In this document: piece by piece, positions 10,191 through 20,190 of the stretch
How the letters are laid out: every line of letters starts with the position of its first letter
How positions within the stretch are numbered: position 1 is the stretch's first letter
From: Allobosea sp. OK403
GTDB taxonomy: Bacteria; Pseudomonadota; Alphaproteobacteria; Rhizobiales; Beijerinckiaceae
Direction: 5' to 3'
Length of the DNA: 64,000 nt
Assembly (NCBI RefSeq): GCF_900113835.1
Contig: NZ_FOQV01000002.1
Span: forward strand, 1,054,001 to 1,118,000
The notes under the pieces: model-generated
Databases searched by the model: none
Seen by the model: only the letters and a program-made list of their open reading frames with translations
Told to the model about the DNA's origin: nothing
Translations under genes and position numbers: made by a program

Positions 10191-11101
10191 TCAAATCAGG
10201 ACGAAATGACCGGGCGAAACCTCGGTCAGCACGGCATCGGGGGCAGGCTTCTGCGTCTCGTAGTCGAAGGCCAGCGGCCGCCTGGCACGCTCGATCGCCG
10301 GATTCGGGATCGGAATCGCCGAGAGCAGCGAGCGCGTATAGGGGTGGCGCGGATCGGAAAAGATCGCTTCCGTCGGGGCGATTTCGACCAGGCGCCCGCG
10401 CAGCATCACCGCAACGCGGTGGCAGAGATAGCGCACCATCGACAGATCATGCGCGATGAAGAGATAGGCCATGCCCAGCTCCTGCTGCAGATCCTGGAAC
10501 AGGTTGATGATCTGGGCCTGGATCGAGACGTCGAGCGCCGTGATCGGCTCATCGGCGATGATTAGACGCGGGCGCATCGCGACGGCCCGCGCGATGTTGA
10601 CGCGCTGGCGCTGGCCGCCGGAGAATTCATGCGGATAGCGCGTCATGAAGCGCGGATCGAGCCCGACCTGCTTGAACAGGGCCGCGACGCGATCGCTGCG
10701 CTCCGAGCGGCTGGAGACAAGTCCATGCACGATCAGGGGCTCGGCGACGAAATCGCCCACGGTCATGCGCGGGTTGAGGGCGGCGTAAGGATCCTGGAAG
10801 ACGACCTGCATCTGGCGGCGAAAGGCCTTCAATTCGCGCGCCGGCAAGGTGGTGATGTCGTGGCCGTCGAAGCGGATCTCGCCGCCGGTCGGCTCTTCCA
10901 AGCGCAGCACGACGCGCCCGGTCGTGCTCTTGCCCGAGCCGGATTCGCCGACCAGCCCGACGATCTCCCGGGGCGCGATGTCGAAGGAGATGTCGTCGAT
11001 CGCCTTGACGAGATGCGACGCCCCGCCGAGCCAGCCGCCGCCGCTGGTGTAATGCTTCGCCAGATTGCGGACGCTGAGAAGCGGATTCGTCGGCGAGGTG
11101 C

Positions 11102-11105
<4 letters not shown>
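10191..11105 (-). CDS. Dipeptide-type ABC transporter ATPase, DppF/OppF class
   Basis: 304 residues with the Walker A loop [12 protein letters not shown] signature [16 protein letters not shown], Walker B LIIADEP and the oligopeptide-class C-terminal extension (HPYTRSLLSAIPIPNP). It pairs with the DppD-class ATPase encoded just upstream; the start codon overlaps that gene's stop (ATGA). Together they power the importer encoded by the permease genes at 13305-15078. It lacks the terminal Fe-S cysteine cluster seen in some OppF proteins. Confidence 0.94.
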
Positions 11106-12115
<1,010 letters not shown>

Positions 12116-12126
12116 GCCGGTTCGCC

Positions 12127-13302
12127 TCAGGCGTTCAACACGACATCCGGCGCGCGCGTCAGGAACTCGCAACCGCCTTCCGTGATCAGGACGGTGTCGG
12201 AGAGCTGGGTCGCGGCGATGCCGGGGATGCGCAGATTGGGCTCGAGCGTCAGGATCATGCCGGGTTCGAGCAGGATGCCGGTCTTGGCGTCGAGGGAGGG
12301 GTGTTCATGCGCCCCGAGCCCGATGCCGTGGCCGATGCGGCCCGGCAGGTATTTGCCATAGCCGCGCGCCTCGAGACCGGCCTTGGTCGCATCGAACAAT
12401 GCGCTGATCGGCGTGCCGGGCTTCAGCAGCGCCGCGACCTCGTTGCGGATCTCGATGATCGAATCGAGTGCCCGGCGGCGCTCGTCGTTCAGCGCGCCGA
12501 CTGCGACCGTGCGCTCGTTCTCGGCATGGATGCCGTTGACGATCGTCCAGATCAGGATGCTGATCGCCTCTCCGGCTTCAGGCTTGCGGTTGGTCGGGTT
12601 GTCGCAGTTCATGAACATGCGGTCGCCAGCCAGCGCCCAGGCCCAGAGGCCGTTCTGCGCCCCGCCTTCGAGACTGCCGAAATCGCAGACCTCCTTGTCG
12701 GGGAAGTTATCGGCCCAGAAGCGGTTCATCGCCGCCATGGCCGCGAGCGACACGTCACGCTCCGAGCCACCCTGGCGGACGGCCTCGACCGCGGCGATCA
12801 TGCCGGTATCGGCGATGCGGGCGGCGTCGCGGGCATTGGCGATCTCGTCGGCGTCCTTCACCAGGCGTGTCGTCATGATCATCTCGGAGGCGTCGCGGAA
12901 GGAGGCGCCGGGCAGAAGCTCGGCAAGCTGGCGCGCCCGCGCAACCGGCAGGAAGTCCTCCTCGACGCCGATGACCGCCTTGGCGAGACCGGCCTCCTCC
13001 AGCATCGTCTTCAACGCGTCGAGCCAGTTCGGCCCCATCGTGACCTTGGTCGACCAGGCGCCGTAGAGGCGGATATCCTCGATGAAGGTCGAGGCGCGGG
13101 CATGGTCGTCGCGCAAGGCATGGATCAGCATCGAGGACTTGCCCTGCGCAGGCAGGATCGCGATCACCGGATGGCTGTAGATGATCGGGTTGAAGCCCGT
13201 CAGGTAGAAGCTGCTCTCGGGCTTGAAGGCGAGGATCACATCGAGACCGGCAGCGTGCATCCTCTGGCGCAGGCGTTCCGTACGGGGAGCGGTAATGGTC
13301 AT
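12127..13302 (-). CDS. M24-family (creatinase/prolidase fold) hydrolase, metal site degenerate
   Basis: 391 residues starting MTITAPRTERL at ATG 13302 (two bases after the permease stop). It has an N-terminal creatinase-N domain (about 1-145) and a C-terminal pita-bread domain with GRIGHGIGLGAHEHP (H325) and LTLEP (E354). The five metal ligands of M24 aminopeptidases are mostly missing: the first Asp position is in LIWTIV (about W252), the second is E261 in HAENERT, and the last Glu position is S368 in TQLSDT. That pattern fits metal-independent members such as creatinase, which hydrolyse C-N bonds of small molecules, better than Xaa-Pro peptidases. Its position inside the importer operon suggests it acts on the imported solute. 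Confidence 0.87.
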   Translation of the reverse strand: MTITAPRTERLRQRMHAAGLDVILAFKPESSFYLTGFNPIIYSHPVIAILPAQGKSSMLIHALRDDHARASTFIEDIRLYGAWSTKVTMGPNWLDALKTMLEEAGLAKAVIGVEEDFLPVARARQLAELLPGASFRDASEMIMTTRLVKDADEIANARDAARIADTGMIAAVEAVRQGGSERDVSLAAMAAMNRFWADNFPDKEVCDFGSLEGGAQNGLWAWALAGDRMFMNCDNPTNRKPEAGEAISILIWTIVNGIHAENERTVAVGALNDERRRALDSIIEIRNEVAALLKPGTPISALFDATKAGLEARGYGKYLPGRIGHGIGLGAHEHPSLDAKTGILLEPGMILTLEPNLRIPGIAATQLSDTVLITEGGCEFLTRAPDVVLNA

Positions 13303-13304
13303 GG

Positions 13305-14156
13305 TCACGTCCTCAATTTCGGATCGAAATAATCGCGCAGCCAGTCGCCGAGCAGGTTGACGCTCAGAACCGTCAGCAGGATGGCAAGGCCGGGAAAGGT
13401 GACAATCCACCAGGCCGTGGAGATGTAGACGCGCCCCTCGGCCAGCATCCGGCCCCAGCTCGCATCGGGCGGCTGCACGCCGAGGCCCAGGAAGGACAGG
13501 GCCGCATCCATGATGATGACGCGTGCGAGTTCCAGCGTCGCGACGACAAGCGCCGGCGTCAGGACGTTGGGCAGGATATGGCGCAGCATGATGCGCCAGG
13601 TGCTCGCGCCGATCGCCCGGGCCGACTGCACGAATTCGCGCGAGCGCAGCGCCAGCACCTGCCCACGGATGATGCGGGCGTAGCGGATCCAGCTGGTGAC
13701 GGCCAAGACGATGACCAGATTGGTCAGGTTGGGACCGAGTGCCGCGACCACGAGCAGCGCCAGCAGCATCAGCGGAATGGCGAGCTGGATATCGACGAGC
13801 CGCATCAGGATGCGGTCGACGACGCCACCGAAATAGCCGGCGACGATGCCAAGGAAGACGCCGACAATGCCGCCCAGCACCACGGCGCAGGTCGCAACCG
13901 AAAGCGTGATCTGGCTGCCATAGATGAGGCGGCTGAGAATGTCGCGGCCGAGCTGGTCGGCGCCGAGCGGATGGGCGCCTGGGCTGAACAGGCCCGTCCA
14001 AGTCGGTGGCGCGAAACGCCCGCGCAGATCCGAGCGCACCGGGTCGGGCAGCCCCAGCAAGGGCGCCAGGATCGCGGCTCCTATGAACAGCGTCAGCAGA
14101 ACCACACCGAGCAGGCCGGTCCGGCTGCGAAGCAAGGCGCGCAGGAAGTCGGCCAT
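13305..14156 (-). CDS. Dipeptide-type ABC permease, DppC/OppC class
   Basis: 283 residues starting MADFLRALLRSRTGLLG at ATG 14156, one base after the DppB-class stop. Features are an N-terminal OppC-type segment and first TM, a periplasmic stretch with HPLGADQLGRDILSRLIYGSQ (hallmark of DppC proteins), five further TM segments and the EAA loop (FVQSARAIGASTWRIMLRHIL) that docks on the ATPases. It ends in LLGDWLRDYFDPKLRT, the usual C-terminus. With the DppB-class protein it forms the inner-membrane channel of this importer. Confidence 0.95.
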   Translation of the reverse strand: MADFLRALLRSRTGLLGVVLLTLFIGAAILAPLLGLPDPVRSDLRGRFAPPTWTGLFSPGAHPLGADQLGRDILSRLIYGSQITLSVATCAVVLGGIVGVFLGIVAGYFGGVVDRILMRLVDIQLAIPLMLLALLVVAALGPNLTNLVIVLAVTSWIRYARIIRGQVLALRSREFVQSARAIGASTWRIMLRHILPNVLTPALVVATLELARVIIMDAALSFLGLGVQPPDASWGRMLAEGRVYISTAWWIVTFPGLAILLTVLSVNLLGDWLRDYFDPKLRT

Positions 14157-14157
14157 C

Positions 14158-15078
14158 TCAGGCACTCCCCTTGATGCGCGGATCAAGCAGCGCATAGAGC
14201 AGGTCGACGATCAGGTTCGTCGCGACATAGATTGCCGCGATCAGCGCGACGCCAGCCTGGATCACGGGGAAATCCTTGGTCTCGATCGCCTGGACGATCA
14301 ACCGGCCGACGCCGGGCCAGGCGAACACCGTCTCGGTGACGACCGAGCCGCCCAGAAGCTCGCCGGTCAGGATGCCGATCATCGTCACCACCGGGATCAG
14401 CGCGTTGCGCGCGACATGCCAGGTGAAGACCGTCGCCGGCATCAGCCCCTTGGCGCGGGCGGTGCGGACATAATCCTCCTTGAGCACATCGAGCATGCTG
14501 GAGCGGAACAATCGCGCGATCGAGGCGGAGACGAAGACGGCAAGCGTCAAGGCTGGCAGGACGAGATTGGCCGGGCTGCCATAGCCGCCGGTCGGCAGCC
14601 AGCCGAGATCGACCGCAAACAGCAGGATCAGCATGATGCCGAGCCAGAACACCGGCGTCGCCTGCCCCAGCAAGGCCAGCGTCATCACCACGAATTCGGC
14701 GACCGAACCGCGTCGCATGGCGGCGATCGCCCCTGCCGTGCCGCCGATCAGGACACCGAGCGCGATCGCGGTCAGAGCGAGCTGGATCGTCGCCGGCATC
14801 CGCTCCAGCACGACGCCGATGGCCGGGCGCCCGAACTGGAAGGACTGGCCGAAATCGCCGGTCAGGGCCTGGGCGAGAAAGCTGATGTATTGCCGCCAGA
14901 TCGGCTGATCGAGCCCCAGCTCGGCCGTCAGTGCCTGCATCTGCTCGGGCGAAGCACCGACAGGCAGGAGCAACGCGACCGGATCGCCCAGGAAGCGCGT
15001 GACGAAGAACACGATCGTCACGACCCCCCAGATCGCGACGAGGGCCTCGCCGAGCTTTCCGGCGAAGTAGCGCGTCAC
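14158..15078 (-). CDS. Dipeptide-type ABC permease, DppB/OppB class
   Basis: 306 residues with six TM segments. The first TM and FLGDPVALLLPVGASPEQM are typical DppB N-terminal text, the EAA loop reads YVRTARAKGLMPATVFTWHVARNALIPVV, and the C-terminus is VDLLYALLDPRIKG. Its ATG overlaps the stop of the hydrolase gene by 4 bp. It forms the channel with the DppC-class protein encoded next. Confidence 0.95.
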   Translation of the reverse strand: MTRYFAGKLGEALVAIWGVVTIVFFVTRFLGDPVALLLPVGASPEQMQALTAELGLDQPIWRQYISFLAQALTGDFGQSFQFGRPAIGVVLERMPATIQLALTAIALGVLIGGTAGAIAAMRRGSVAEFVVMTLALLGQATPVFWLGIMLILLFAVDLGWLPTGGYGSPANLVLPALTLAVFVSASIARLFRSSMLDVLKEDYVRTARAKGLMPATVFTWHVARNALIPVVTMIGILTGELLGGSVVTETVFAWPGVGRLIVQAIETKDFPVIQAGVALIAAIYVATNLIVDLLYALLDPRIKGSA

Positions 15079-15938
15079 GGCGCCGTCCTTGCGAGGAAGT
15101 CCCGGACGGCCGACAGCACGCGCGCATTGGCCTCGATATGGACGGCGTGGTTGGCGCCCTCGATCTCCAGCAGTTCCGCGCCCGGAACCATCTCGGCGAT
15201 CAGGCGCGACTGGCTCGGCGGGCAGATCCAGTCGGCCGCGCCGCAGATCGCCAGCGTCGGCACGTCGATGCCGGCAAGCTTGTCGCGCAGGTCGTAATCC
15301 TTGGTGGCGAAGAGGGCGTTATGGGTTTCGGCGTGCAGATGCAGCGTGCGCGTCTTCTCCAGCGCGGAGTCCGGGTCGAAGTTCTCGAAATAGAGCGGCT
15401 GCAAAGCGAGCCAGATCAGGCGCAATTCGGTGTCGTCGATGATCTTGTCGGAGAACAGCTTCTCGACCATGCCGATCGAGGCGCAGGGCGCCTTGTGGAG
15501 GCGCGCCTTGAAATGCTCGATCGCCTCCGCCTCATGGTGATGGCTCGGCGCGGTGCCGCGCAGGATCAGGCGCGACAGGCTGTTGCTGCCATATTTGACC
15601 GCATGGGTCAGCGCGATCATGCCGCCGAAGGAGCCGCCGATCAGCACAATCTTGCGGCCACCGCAGAGCGTCTGCCGGAAGGCTTCCACATCATCGGCGA
15701 ACTGCTCGAACAGGAAAGGCGGCGTCAGCGAGCTGCGGCCGCAGCCACGCTGGTCGAAGGCCAGCACGCGATAACGGTCCGACAGCGCCCGGTAGGCGCC
15801 AAACTCGCCGCGATGGTCGCCGATGCCGCGTCCGCCATGCAGCACGATGATGGTCTCGTCATGCTCCTCGCCGGCGACGTCATAGCAGAATGTCGCGCCG
15901 TTGAGCTCGATCCAGCGCGGGGCTTCATTCGGCGGCAT
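15075..15938 (-). CDS. Alpha/beta hydrolase, proline iminopeptidase-like
   Basis: 287 residues from ATG 15938 (MPPNEAPRWIELNGATFCYD). The fold is clear: oxyanion segment LHGGRG, strand AFDQRGCGRS, nucleophile elbow GGSFGG (Ser nucleophile), and a late His in EGANHAVHIEA. The HGG...DQRG.G.S layout is typical of proline iminopeptidases and related amide/ester hydrolases. The start overlaps the upstream flavoprotein gene by 14 bp; ATG 15947 is an alternative. In this operon it may release an amino acid or acid from the imported compound. No cap-domain feature lets me fix the substrate. Confidence 0.86.
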   Translation of the reverse strand: MPPNEAPRWIELNGATFCYDVAGEEHDETIIVLHGGRGIGDHRGEFGAYRALSDRYRVLAFDQRGCGRSSLTPPFLFEQFADDVEAFRQTLCGGRKIVLIGGSFGGMIALTHAVKYGSNSLSRLILRGTAPSHHHEAEAIEHFKARLHKAPCASIGMVEKLFSDKIIDDTELRLIWLALQPLYFENFDPDSALEKTRTLHLHAETHNALFATKDYDLRDKLAGIDVPTLAICGAADWICPPSQSRLIAEMVPGAELLEIEGANHAVHIEANARVLSAVRDFLARTAP

Positions 15939-17412
15939 GGGAAGCATCCTGCGAGGGGGCGTCGGCATCGGTCCATTCGTCGCCCTGGAGCTCGGGCGTG
16001 TCGAAGGCCTGGAGGGTGGCGAAATGCGCCTCACGATCGGCAACGAACAAGCTGCGGACGATGCCGCGCGCGAGGCGGTCCGCGCCCTCGCTGATCGCCG
16101 GAATGTCGCCCGAGAGCTTGCCATGGCTCAAGGTGGCGGGAAAATTGAAGCAGTGGATCGCCTTGAGCGCCGGGCAGGCGCCCGGTGTCTTCTCCAGGAA
16201 CTCGAAGCTCTCGCCGAGATCGGGCGAGGTTTCGAGCTCCACATTGGGCATGTCGGCAGGGACCGGGAAACGATCGCGCCAGAGCCGGATATACGGCGCG
16301 AAATCGGCCAGTTCCGGGCGCGACATCAGGTCGACGCGGAAGCCCGTGCCGAAGATGATGAAATCAGTGTCGTAGTGCCCCTTCGGGGTCGTCAGGACCA
16401 GGTGTCCGTCGCGCTCCTCGATGTCGAGGATCGGGCTGCCCAAATGGAAATACCCGTTGGGATGTTGCGAGACCCGCAAGGTGCTCGGGCGCGGCGGCGG
16501 CGTCTGCGCGCGCAAGGTATGGTCAAGGAAGCGCCATTTCCATTCATCGGGCAGACCGGCGAAGCCATGGACGACGCCCTGGCTGCCGATGCCGGTGAAC
16601 TTGTTGACGCGGGGTATGTCGGTGCGGCGGATGAACAGGTCGAGCCGCGCAGCGCCTGCCTCCAGCGCGACGGCGGCGTTGTCCATCGATGACGCGCCAG
16701 CGCCGATGACGGCGACGCGTTTGCCCTTCAGCGCCTCGAAATCGATCGCGTCGGCGGTATGGGCCCAGTAGCGACGGTCGATCGTCTCGGCCATCGGCGG
16801 AACATAGGGTCCGCCAAGCCCGTCGCGCCCCGTGGCCAGCACGACATGGCGCGCATGGACGGTCTCGGCCACGCCCGCCCTAACGATCCGGAGCGCGAGG
16901 ACGCCGTCGGGCCGGGCATGGATCGCGGCCACCTCCGTCTCGTTTTCGACGGGCAGGTCGAGCATCCCACGATACCAGATCAGGTAATCCATCCAGAGCG
17001 CGCGCGGCGCCCTGTCGAGTGCGTCCCAGGCGGCCCGCCCGAACTGAGCCTCGTAGAAGGCGCGGAAGGTCAGCGCCGGCAGGCCCATCGCCGGCCCCGT
17101 CAATTGCTTCGGCGAGCGCAAGGTCCGCATCCGGGCGAATGTCACCCATGGCCCTTCCAGGCCTGCGGGCGCGCGGTCGTAAAGCACGTGATTGTCGACG
17201 CCGAGGCGCTTCAGCATGCCCGACGCGACAAGCCCTGCCATGCCGGCACCGATGATGACGACGTCGCGCACGCGCCGCCCATCGATCTCGCGCGGCGGCA
17301 CCCAGGGTTTTGCCGGAAGCTCCAGCCATTCCAGATCCTGCCGCAGGCGGGCTTCCAGTGCGGCAAGTCCCATTGCGGCCAGCCCCATCGGGGTTGCGGG
17401 CGATACGGTCAT
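15925..17412 (-). CDS. FAD/NAD(P)-binding monooxygenase-like flavoprotein
   Basis: 495 residues with two dinucleotide-binding Rossmann motifs: VVIIGAGMAGLVASG (about residues 50-64, FAD) and VAVIGAGASSMDNA in mid-protein (NADPH). This two-motif layout is that of flavin-containing and Baeyer-Villiger-type monooxygenases and related NAD(P)/FAD oxidoreductases, but I do not see a convincing FxGxxxHxxxW/F fingerprint, so the reaction is uncertain (N-, S- or C-oxygenation or a reductase role). ATG overlaps the LysR stop (ATGA), so it is the first structural gene after the regulator. No signal peptide; cytoplasmic. Confidence 0.85.
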   Translation of the reverse strand: MTVSPATPMGLAAMGLAALEARLRQDLEWLELPAKPWVPPREIDGRRVRDVVIIGAGMAGLVASGMLKRLGVDNHVLYDRAPAGLEGPWVTFARMRTLRSPKQLTGPAMGLPALTFRAFYEAQFGRAAWDALDRAPRALWMDYLIWYRGMLDLPVENETEVAAIHARPDGVLALRIVRAGVAETVHARHVVLATGRDGLGGPYVPPMAETIDRRYWAHTADAIDFEALKGKRVAVIGAGASSMDNAAVALEAGAARLDLFIRRTDIPRVNKFTGIGSQGVVHGFAGLPDEWKWRFLDHTLRAQTPPPRPSTLRVSQHPNGYFHLGSPILDIEERDGHLVLTTPKGHYDTDFIIFGTGFRVDLMSRPELADFAPYIRLWRDRFPVPADMPNVELETSPDLGESFEFLEKTPGACPALKAIHCFNFPATLSHGKLSGDIPAISEGADRLARGIVRSLFVADREAHFATLQAFDTPELQGDEWTDADAPSQDASHAAE

Positions 17413-18398
17413 GAGCGCGCCTCCTGGTTGTCCGCCGCGCCATAGACGGCATCGGCCAGCATCTCGGTGCCGGCCGCATCGCGCAGCACGAAGCCTGGGA
17501 TGAGCGCAGCGGCGGATTTCAGCAGCGCCTCGTTCAGCGCCGCGATACTGGGCGTGAGCGGGCGCGCGACAGGCGAGATCGCCCCGAACAGGAACGGGAT
17601 CGTCACGTCGAGCGGGCGCAGCACGACGCCCTTGATGGGCAGACCACAGGCCGCCGCCGGCTCGATGATGGCCACGCCCAAACCACGACGCGCCAGGGCG
17701 AGCGCCGTGAGGGAGGCATTGGCGTCGATCAGTTCGCGCGGCGCGATGCCGGCTGCCGCGAAAGCCTCATCCACCCGCCGGCGCAGCCGATAGGGGTTCG
17801 CCATGGTGATGACGCGCCGCGCGGCGAGGTCAGCAAGCGCGACGACGTCACGGCTCGCCAGCGGATCGTTTTCCGCCATCGCCGCAAGGCAGGGCGCCTC
17901 GCCGATCCAGTGCACATCGAGGCCGGGATGCTCGATCGGCAGGCTGGCCAGGCCGAAATCGGCCGATTGCGACAGCACCTGCTGCACCACGCCCTCGGCC
18001 GCGAGCGCCTCGATATGGATCTGCCGCGGCAGGAGCGCAGGATCCATCGCGGCGAGCGCATCCGGCACGATGCTCGCAGCCAGGGCCGGCGTCGCCGCGA
18101 GCTCGATCGCGGGCAGCGCCCCGGCCCCGATCGCCGCCGCACGCTCGCGGATATGCTTGAGGCCGAAGAACAGGCGCTCGACCTGCACATGGAACAGCAC
18201 ACCACGCGGCGTCGGGCTGATGCGCGGACCGCTGCGATGCAAAAGCTCGTAGCCAATCTCCGCCTCGAGATCCCGGATCTGCCGGGTCACGGCGGGCTGG
18301 GAGCGATCCAGCAAGCGCGCCGCGCCGGTGATGCTGCCCGCCGACATCACCGCCACGAAGGCCTCAAGCTGCCGGATGTCGAAAGCTTCATTATTCAT
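17409..18398 (-). CDS. LysR-family transcriptional regulator
   Basis: 329 residues from ATG 18398 (MNNEAFDIRQLEAFVAVMSA); a longer in-frame start at 18470 adds no family sequence. The N-terminal winged helix-turn-helix reads GSITGAARLLDRSQPAVTRQIRDLEAEIG, followed by the LysR effector domain with two alpha/beta lobes. It overlaps the flavoprotein gene by 4 bp and heads the minus-strand operon, so it would be co-transcribed with its targets. It also faces the cysteine-synthase-like gene at 18550 across 151 bp, the usual divergent arrangement for LysR control. I infer it controls one or both units in response to a sulfur or substrate signal. Confidence 0.94.
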   Translation of the reverse strand: MNNEAFDIRQLEAFVAVMSAGSITGAARLLDRSQPAVTRQIRDLEAEIGYELLHRSGPRISPTPRGVLFHVQVERLFFGLKHIRERAAAIGAGALPAIELAATPALAASIVPDALAAMDPALLPRQIHIEALAAEGVVQQVLSQSADFGLASLPIEHPGLDVHWIGEAPCLAAMAENDPLASRDVVALADLAARRVITMANPYRLRRRVDEAFAAAGIAPRELIDANASLTALALARRGLGVAIIEPAAACGLPIKGVVLRPLDVTIPFLFGAISPVARPLTPSIAALNEALLKSAAALIPGFVLRDAAGTEMLADAVYGAADNQEARS

Positions 18399-18549
18399 AT
18401 CCGGTATGCTAGGTCCGCATTGATGCAGATCAAACATAAAACGCTGATCGATAATCGCCGATCCGCACATTTTTGAATGATTGGAAGATATTGATACTGA
18501 TTTCGCATAATGAGAGACTGATCATCCCCGATCGGAACCCGACACAGCA
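18399..18549. promoter_or_regulatory. Divergent promoter region between lysR and the cysteine-synthase-like gene
   Basis: This 151-bp gap is clearly more AT-rich than its surroundings. It contains an inverted repeat GATCG-N8-CGATC (18446-18463), a size and form expected for a LysR-type site. A loose -35/-10 pair for the plus-strand gene (TTGGAA near 18481, CATAAT near 18506) can be proposed. No element is certain; the region itself must hold both promoters. Confidence 0.5.
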
Positions 18550-19665
18550 ATGCAAGTCTCCAGCCCTCCGCGCAGTTCTGACGGTTGCCCTCGCGCCTGG
18601 GTCGGAGACGCCATCGCCGTGCTCGAAGCCGACCAGCATCGCTCGGCCGATACCCATCTCTTCAAGCTCGGTTGCGCCGGTCTGAGCGGGATCGACATCT
18701 ATCTGAAGGACGAATCGACCCATCCCACAGGCAGCCTGAAGCACCGGCTGGCGCGGTCGCTCTTCCTCTACGCGCTCTGCAACGGGCATATCCGCGAGAA
18801 CACGCCGGTCGTAGAGGCCTCCTCAGGCTCGACCGCGGTCTCGGAAGCCTATTTCGCTGAGATGATCGGCGTGCCGTTCTATGCGGTGATGCCGCGCTCG
18901 ACCTCGGCGGAGAAGGTCGCAGCGATCGAGCATTACGGCGGAACCTGCCATTTCATCGATGACGGCCGGCTGCTCTACAGCGAGGCCGCCGCGCTCGCCC
19001 AGCGCCTGGGCGGCCACTACATGGACCAGTTCACCTTCGCCGAGCGCGCCACCGACTGGCGCGGCAACAACAATATCGCCGAATCCATTTTCGAGCAGAT
19101 GCAGCGCGAGCGTTACCCCGTCCCGCGTTGGATGGTGATGAGCGCCGGCACCGGCGGTACTTCGGCGACGCTCGGGCGCTATCTGCGCTACAAGCGCCAT
19201 GCAACCAAGCTCTGCGTCGCCGATGTCGAGCACTCCGCCTTCTTCGAGGGGTTCCGGACACGCAACGCCGCCTGCTGCTGCGAGCGCGCCTCGCTGATCG
19301 AGGGAGTCGGGCGGCCGCGCGTCGAGCCCTCCTTCATTCCCGGCGTCGTCGACCGCATGGTCAAGATTCCCGATGCGGCCTCGATCGCGGGGATGAACGT
19401 CCTGTCGCGCCGGCTCGGCCGCCGCGTCGGCGGCTCGACGGGCACGAATTTCTTCGCTTTGTGCTGGCTCGCCAATGAAATGAAGGCGAATGGCGTCGAG
19501 GGCTCGCTCGTCACCTTGATCTGCGATTCCGGCGAGCGTTATCTGAAGACCTATTACGAGCCCGAATGGGTCGTCTCGAAAGGCCTCGACCCCGCGCCCT
19601 ATGAGGCCAGGATCGAGACCCTGCTGGCCGGCGGCGCGTTCGACTGCCATCTCGAAGAGGCCTGA
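18550..19665 (+). CDS. PLP-dependent cysteine-synthase-family protein
   Basis: 371-residue fold-type II PLP enzyme. The Schiff-base lysine is K64 in [12 protein letters not shown], the cofactor-carboxylate loop is SSGSTA, and the glycine-rich phosphate loop is [16 protein letters not shown]. This subgroup is longer than CysK/CysM (about 310) and has a divergent active-site loop, so it may not make cysteine from O-acetylserine; beta-replacement or cystathionine-type chemistry is possible. ATG 18550 gives [12 protein letters not shown]. It starts a plus-strand run with two CMD-domain genes and an LLM monooxygenase, and is divergent from lysR, which fits control by sulfur supply. Confidence 0.87.
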   Translation: MQVSSPPRSSDGCPRAWVGDAIAVLEADQHRSADTHLFKLGCAGLSGIDIYLKDESTHPTGSLKHRLARSLFLYALCNGHIRENTPVVEASSGSTAVSEAYFAEMIGVPFYAVMPRSTSAEKVAAIEHYGGTCHFIDDGRLLYSEAAALAQRLGGHYMDQFTFAERATDWRGNNNIAESIFEQMQRERYPVPRWMVMSAGTGGTSATLGRYLRYKRHATKLCVADVEHSAFFEGFRTRNAACCCERASLIEGVGRPRVEPSFIPGVVDRMVKIPDAASIAGMNVLSRRLGRRVGGSTGTNFFALCWLANEMKANGVEGSLVTLICDSGERYLKTYYEPEWVVSKGLDPAPYEARIETLLAGGAFDCHLEEA

Positions 19666-19710
19666 GCCTCCACCCGATCGCAAGAGGCAAGAGGGACGCA
19701 AGAGGAACGC

Positions 19711-20190
19711 ATGACCTCCACCACTCTCATCGAGCAGCTTGCCGGCATCGAGCCCGGCTCGGCGCTCGCGCAGGCGCTGTCGACCCGCGCCGAGGTGATC
19801 CGCCTGAGCCAAGCGAGCCATGATGCCGTGATCGTTCCGCGCGAACCGGGTGGCTTGAGCCATGGCCTGCGCGCGGCGCTCGCGGCCCGCATGGCGCGGC
19901 AGAATGCCGACCCCGCTTTGGCGGCACATTACGAGGCCTGCCTCGCCCGCACCGGCGAAGTCGAGGCCGTGCCCCTCTCCGAGCCCGAACGGCAGCGCAT
20001 CACGGCGATCCTCCGCCATGCCGACATGCTGACCTTGTCCCCGCGCGACGCGACCCGGGCCGATATCGAGGCGCTGAAGGCGGCCGGCGTCGAGGAGCCC
20101 GACATCGTCCGCCTCGCCGAACTCGCCGCCTTCGTGAACTACCAGGTCCGCGTCCTGGCCGGCCTCAAGGTCTTGAGGGGAAACCGATGA
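19711..20190 (+). CDS. CMD-domain protein (Avi_7170-like)
   Basis: 159-residue all-helical protein of the carboxymuconolactone decarboxylase/AhpD superfamily, recognised by its overall pattern and its pairing with the next gene (the pair corresponds, as I recall, to the Avi_7170/Avi_7169 families). It lacks the CxxC redox motif, so it is probably a structural or substrate-binding partner rather than a peroxidase itself. A purine-rich stretch with three copies of CAAGAGG precedes the ATG (19680-19705). It overlaps the next gene by 4 bp, which suggests the two products form a complex. Confidence 0.8.
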   Translation: MTSTTLIEQLAGIEPGSALAQALSTRAEVIRLSQASHDAVIVPREPGGLSHGLRAALAARMARQNADPALAAHYEACLARTGEVEAVPLSEPERQRITAILRHADMLTLSPRDATRADIEALKAAGVEEPDIVRLAELAAFVNYQVRVLAGLKVLRGNR

